A stretch of 7,225 nucleotides of DNA from Zavarzinia sp. Its GTDB lineage: Bacteria > Pseudomonadota > Alphaproteobacteria > Zavarziniales > Zavarziniaceae. The position numbers and the translations under genes are program-made. How positions within the stretch are numbered: the first letter of the stretch is position 1; each line of letters begins with the position of its first letter. Positions 5,851 through 7,225 of this stretch are shown here, piece after piece. The notes under the pieces are model-generated. The model worked only from the letters and a program-made list of their open reading frames with translations, made no database searches and was not told the origin of the DNA. The stretch is from assembly GCA_028694545.1 (NCBI GenBank), contig JAQVKV010000106.1, positions 1-7,225 of the forward strand, read 5' to 3'.

Positions 5851-7225
5851 TCATGCGCCGTCGATCGTGACGGCCTCCACGGGGTGGCCGATGCCGCGCA
5901 ATTCGACGGGACCGAGAGCGCGCAAGGCAAGCCCGGGGCAGAGGGCGGCGACCTCGGCACTGAAGCAGATGCGGGTGCCGAAGCACTTGTTGGCTTCCTG
6001 CAGGCGGGCGGCGCCGTTCATCACTTCGCCATGGGCGGTATAGTCGAAACGCTCGCCCCCGCCGACATCGCCGACCACGGCGTCGCCGGCATGAAGTCCG
6101 ATCCGCGTCTGTCCGAGCCCGAGTTCGGCCGCCAGCGGTGTCCGGCGGAAGGACTGGGTGAAGGTGTCGATCGCCTGGGCGCAGTCGATCGCGTGGCGGC
6201 CGTAGTCGGCGAGGTCGAGGGGGGCGTTGAAGAAGCAATGGACGGCATCGCCCACGATCTTGTCGATGGTGCCGCCATGGTCGAGCACGATGGCGCAGAC
6301 ACCGCCGAAATAGCTGTCCAGCAGGGTGATCATCTGGTCGGGACGGCAGCGGCCGGTCAGGGCGGTGAACCCCTCGATATCGGTGAACAGGGCGACGATC
6401 GGACGGATTTCGCCGCCGAGGCGCAGGGCACCGGGCTCGGACAGGATGCGTTCGACCACGGCGGGTGGCATGTAGAGACCAAAGCGCCGGCGGATCTGTG
6501 CCCGCTCGCGCCGGGCCCGCCAGTAGGAACCGGCAAGGGCCAGCAGATAGGAAACCACCATTGTGACGGCCGGCATCACCGGATCGACCAGCCATCCGCC
6601 CCGGAGCACGAGAAGGGCGGCCGCCCCGGCCAGCAGGACGGCACCGGCGGCGATAGCGGCGACGCCGGCGGGAACGGGCAGTCGCCTTGCGGCAACCAGC
6701 GCGCCGAGCACGGCGGCGATCACCGCAAGCCCGTCGAACACAAGGGCCGCCGGCGAGCGGATGTAATTGATGCCCGCCAGGATCTGACCGACGGCATCGG
6801 CCTGGATCTGGACCGAAGGCCGATAGGGATTGCCCGGCACGGCCCGCAGCGCGCCCAGCGCCGGCGAGCTGCTGCCGACGAGGACGATGCGGCCGGCGAT
6901 GCCCTCGGCCGAGGCTGTGCCGTCGAGCAGGGCGGCGGCCCGGACCGTGCGTGCCCGTTCCGCCGCGGCGCCCTGCGCATGCAGCCGGAGTAGGGCGCGG
7001 CCGTCGATCGGCAGGGACAGCGAGCCAAGACCGAGGCGAGCGTCACCGGCCAGGACGATCTCCGGATATCCCAGTGAGACCCGCGCGGCTTCCAGCGCGA
7101 GGCCGCCGAAGGCAGCACGGGTCAGGGCGACGAGAAGAGGCACGTCCCGGATCACCCCGGCGCCGTCGAGGCCGAGCGCCATGACCCCCGTCGCCGCCGA
7201 CTGGTCGAGCAGGGGGGCGAAGGGC
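5851..7225 (-). CDS. CHASE2 sensor-adenylate/guanylate cyclase (class III), 5' end missing
   Basis: This is a membrane receptor cyclase that makes cyclic AMP (or possibly cyclic GMP). The frame is open to the right edge, so the N-terminus, including the first membrane helix, lies outside. Numbering from the Met at 7182, the C-terminal part of a periplasmic CHASE2 domain (PF05226) runs to about residue 140, with GVIRDVPLLV (9-18), GRIVLVGSSSP (97-107) and RPSVQIQADAVGQIL (121-135). Hydrophobic segments follow at about 145-165, 170-193 and 198-221. The cyclase domain (PF00211) begins near 255. Metal-binding Asp268 (FTDIEGFT) and Asp312 (VGDAV), purine-selecting Lys308 and Thr382, and transition-state Asn389 and Arg393 are all present, so it should be active. 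The Lys/Thr pair points to the class IIIb, adenylate-type group. Glu386 stands where Asp or Asn is more common. The Met at 7182 is internal, because CHASE2-like sequence continues upstream of it. Confidence 0.93.
   Translation of the reverse strand, partial: PFAPLLDQSAATGVMALGLDGAGVIRDVPLLVALTRAAFGGLALEAARVSLGYPEIVLAGDARLGLGSLSLPIDGRALLRLHAQGAAAERARTVRAAALLDGTASAEGIAGRIVLVGSSSPALGALRAVPGNPYRPSVQIQADAVGQILAGINYIRSPAALVFDGLAVIAAVLGALVAARRLPVPAGVAAIAAGAVLLAGAAALLVLRGGWLVDPVMPAVTMVVSYLLALAGSYWRARRERAQIRRRFGLYMPPAVVERILSEPGALRLGGEIRPIVALFTDIEGFTALTGRCRPDQMITLLDSYFGGVCAIVLDHGGTIDKIVGDAVHCFFNAPLDLADYGRHAIDCAQAIDTFTQSFRRTPLAAELGLGQTRIGLHAGDAVVGDVGGGERFDYTAHGEVMNGAARLQEANKCFGTRICFSAEVAALCPGLALRALGPVELRGIGHPVEAVTIDGA

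Noticed and set aside
5848..6993. Plus-strand open frame (381 codons) opposite the cyclase
   Set aside because: It is antisense to the conserved cyclase and CHASE2 domains and has no recognisable motif.

Overview
This window is ordinary, densely coded chromosomal DNA from a GC-rich bacterium, almost certainly an alphaproteobacterium. The evidence is the codon use, the alphaproteobacterial form of SecF (LDITKT in place of the usual HD motif in TM3, and NDK in place of NDT in TM4), the alpha-type 'SSPSGAGK' P-loop of guanylate kinase, and the gene order secF / Mth938-like / squalene-synthase-like, which recurs in that class. I cannot name the genus. I see no mobile element, RNA gene or CRISPR array, and no gene-free stretch longer than about 90 bases.

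Plus-strand half (1-3665). The window opens inside secF, the membrane subunit of the SecDF protein export accessory complex. An in-frame TAG at 52-54 interrupts an otherwise continuous SecF reading frame. Ten bases after secF comes a small Mth938/DUF498 protein (800-1174), the bacterial relative of mitochondrial NDUFAF3. Seven bases later, from a TTG start, comes a squalene/phytoene-synthase-fold protein (1182-2018) that lacks the catalytic aspartates and resembles mitochondrial NDUFAF6. These three lie as one tight transcription unit linking membrane protein insertion to probable respiratory complex I assembly. After an 86-base gap with a hairpin next to the ribosome binding site comes yicC (endoribonuclease family), then gmk (guanylate kinase) 31 bases further on.

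Minus-strand half (3666-7225). Three genes read leftwards towards gmk. In transcription order they are a CHASE2-domain class III adenylate cyclase (its start lies beyond the right edge), an EntS-like major facilitator exporter, and a dienelactone hydrolase family protein with a twin-arginine-type signal. Gaps of 75 and 46 bases make co-transcription possible but not certain. The hydrolase stop codon abuts the gmk stop codon with no base between them.

The points most worth checking are the secF nonsense codon and the pairing of an NDUFAF3-like gene with a catalytically dead NDUFAF6-like gene behind secF. I found no convincing sign of a wholly new system.
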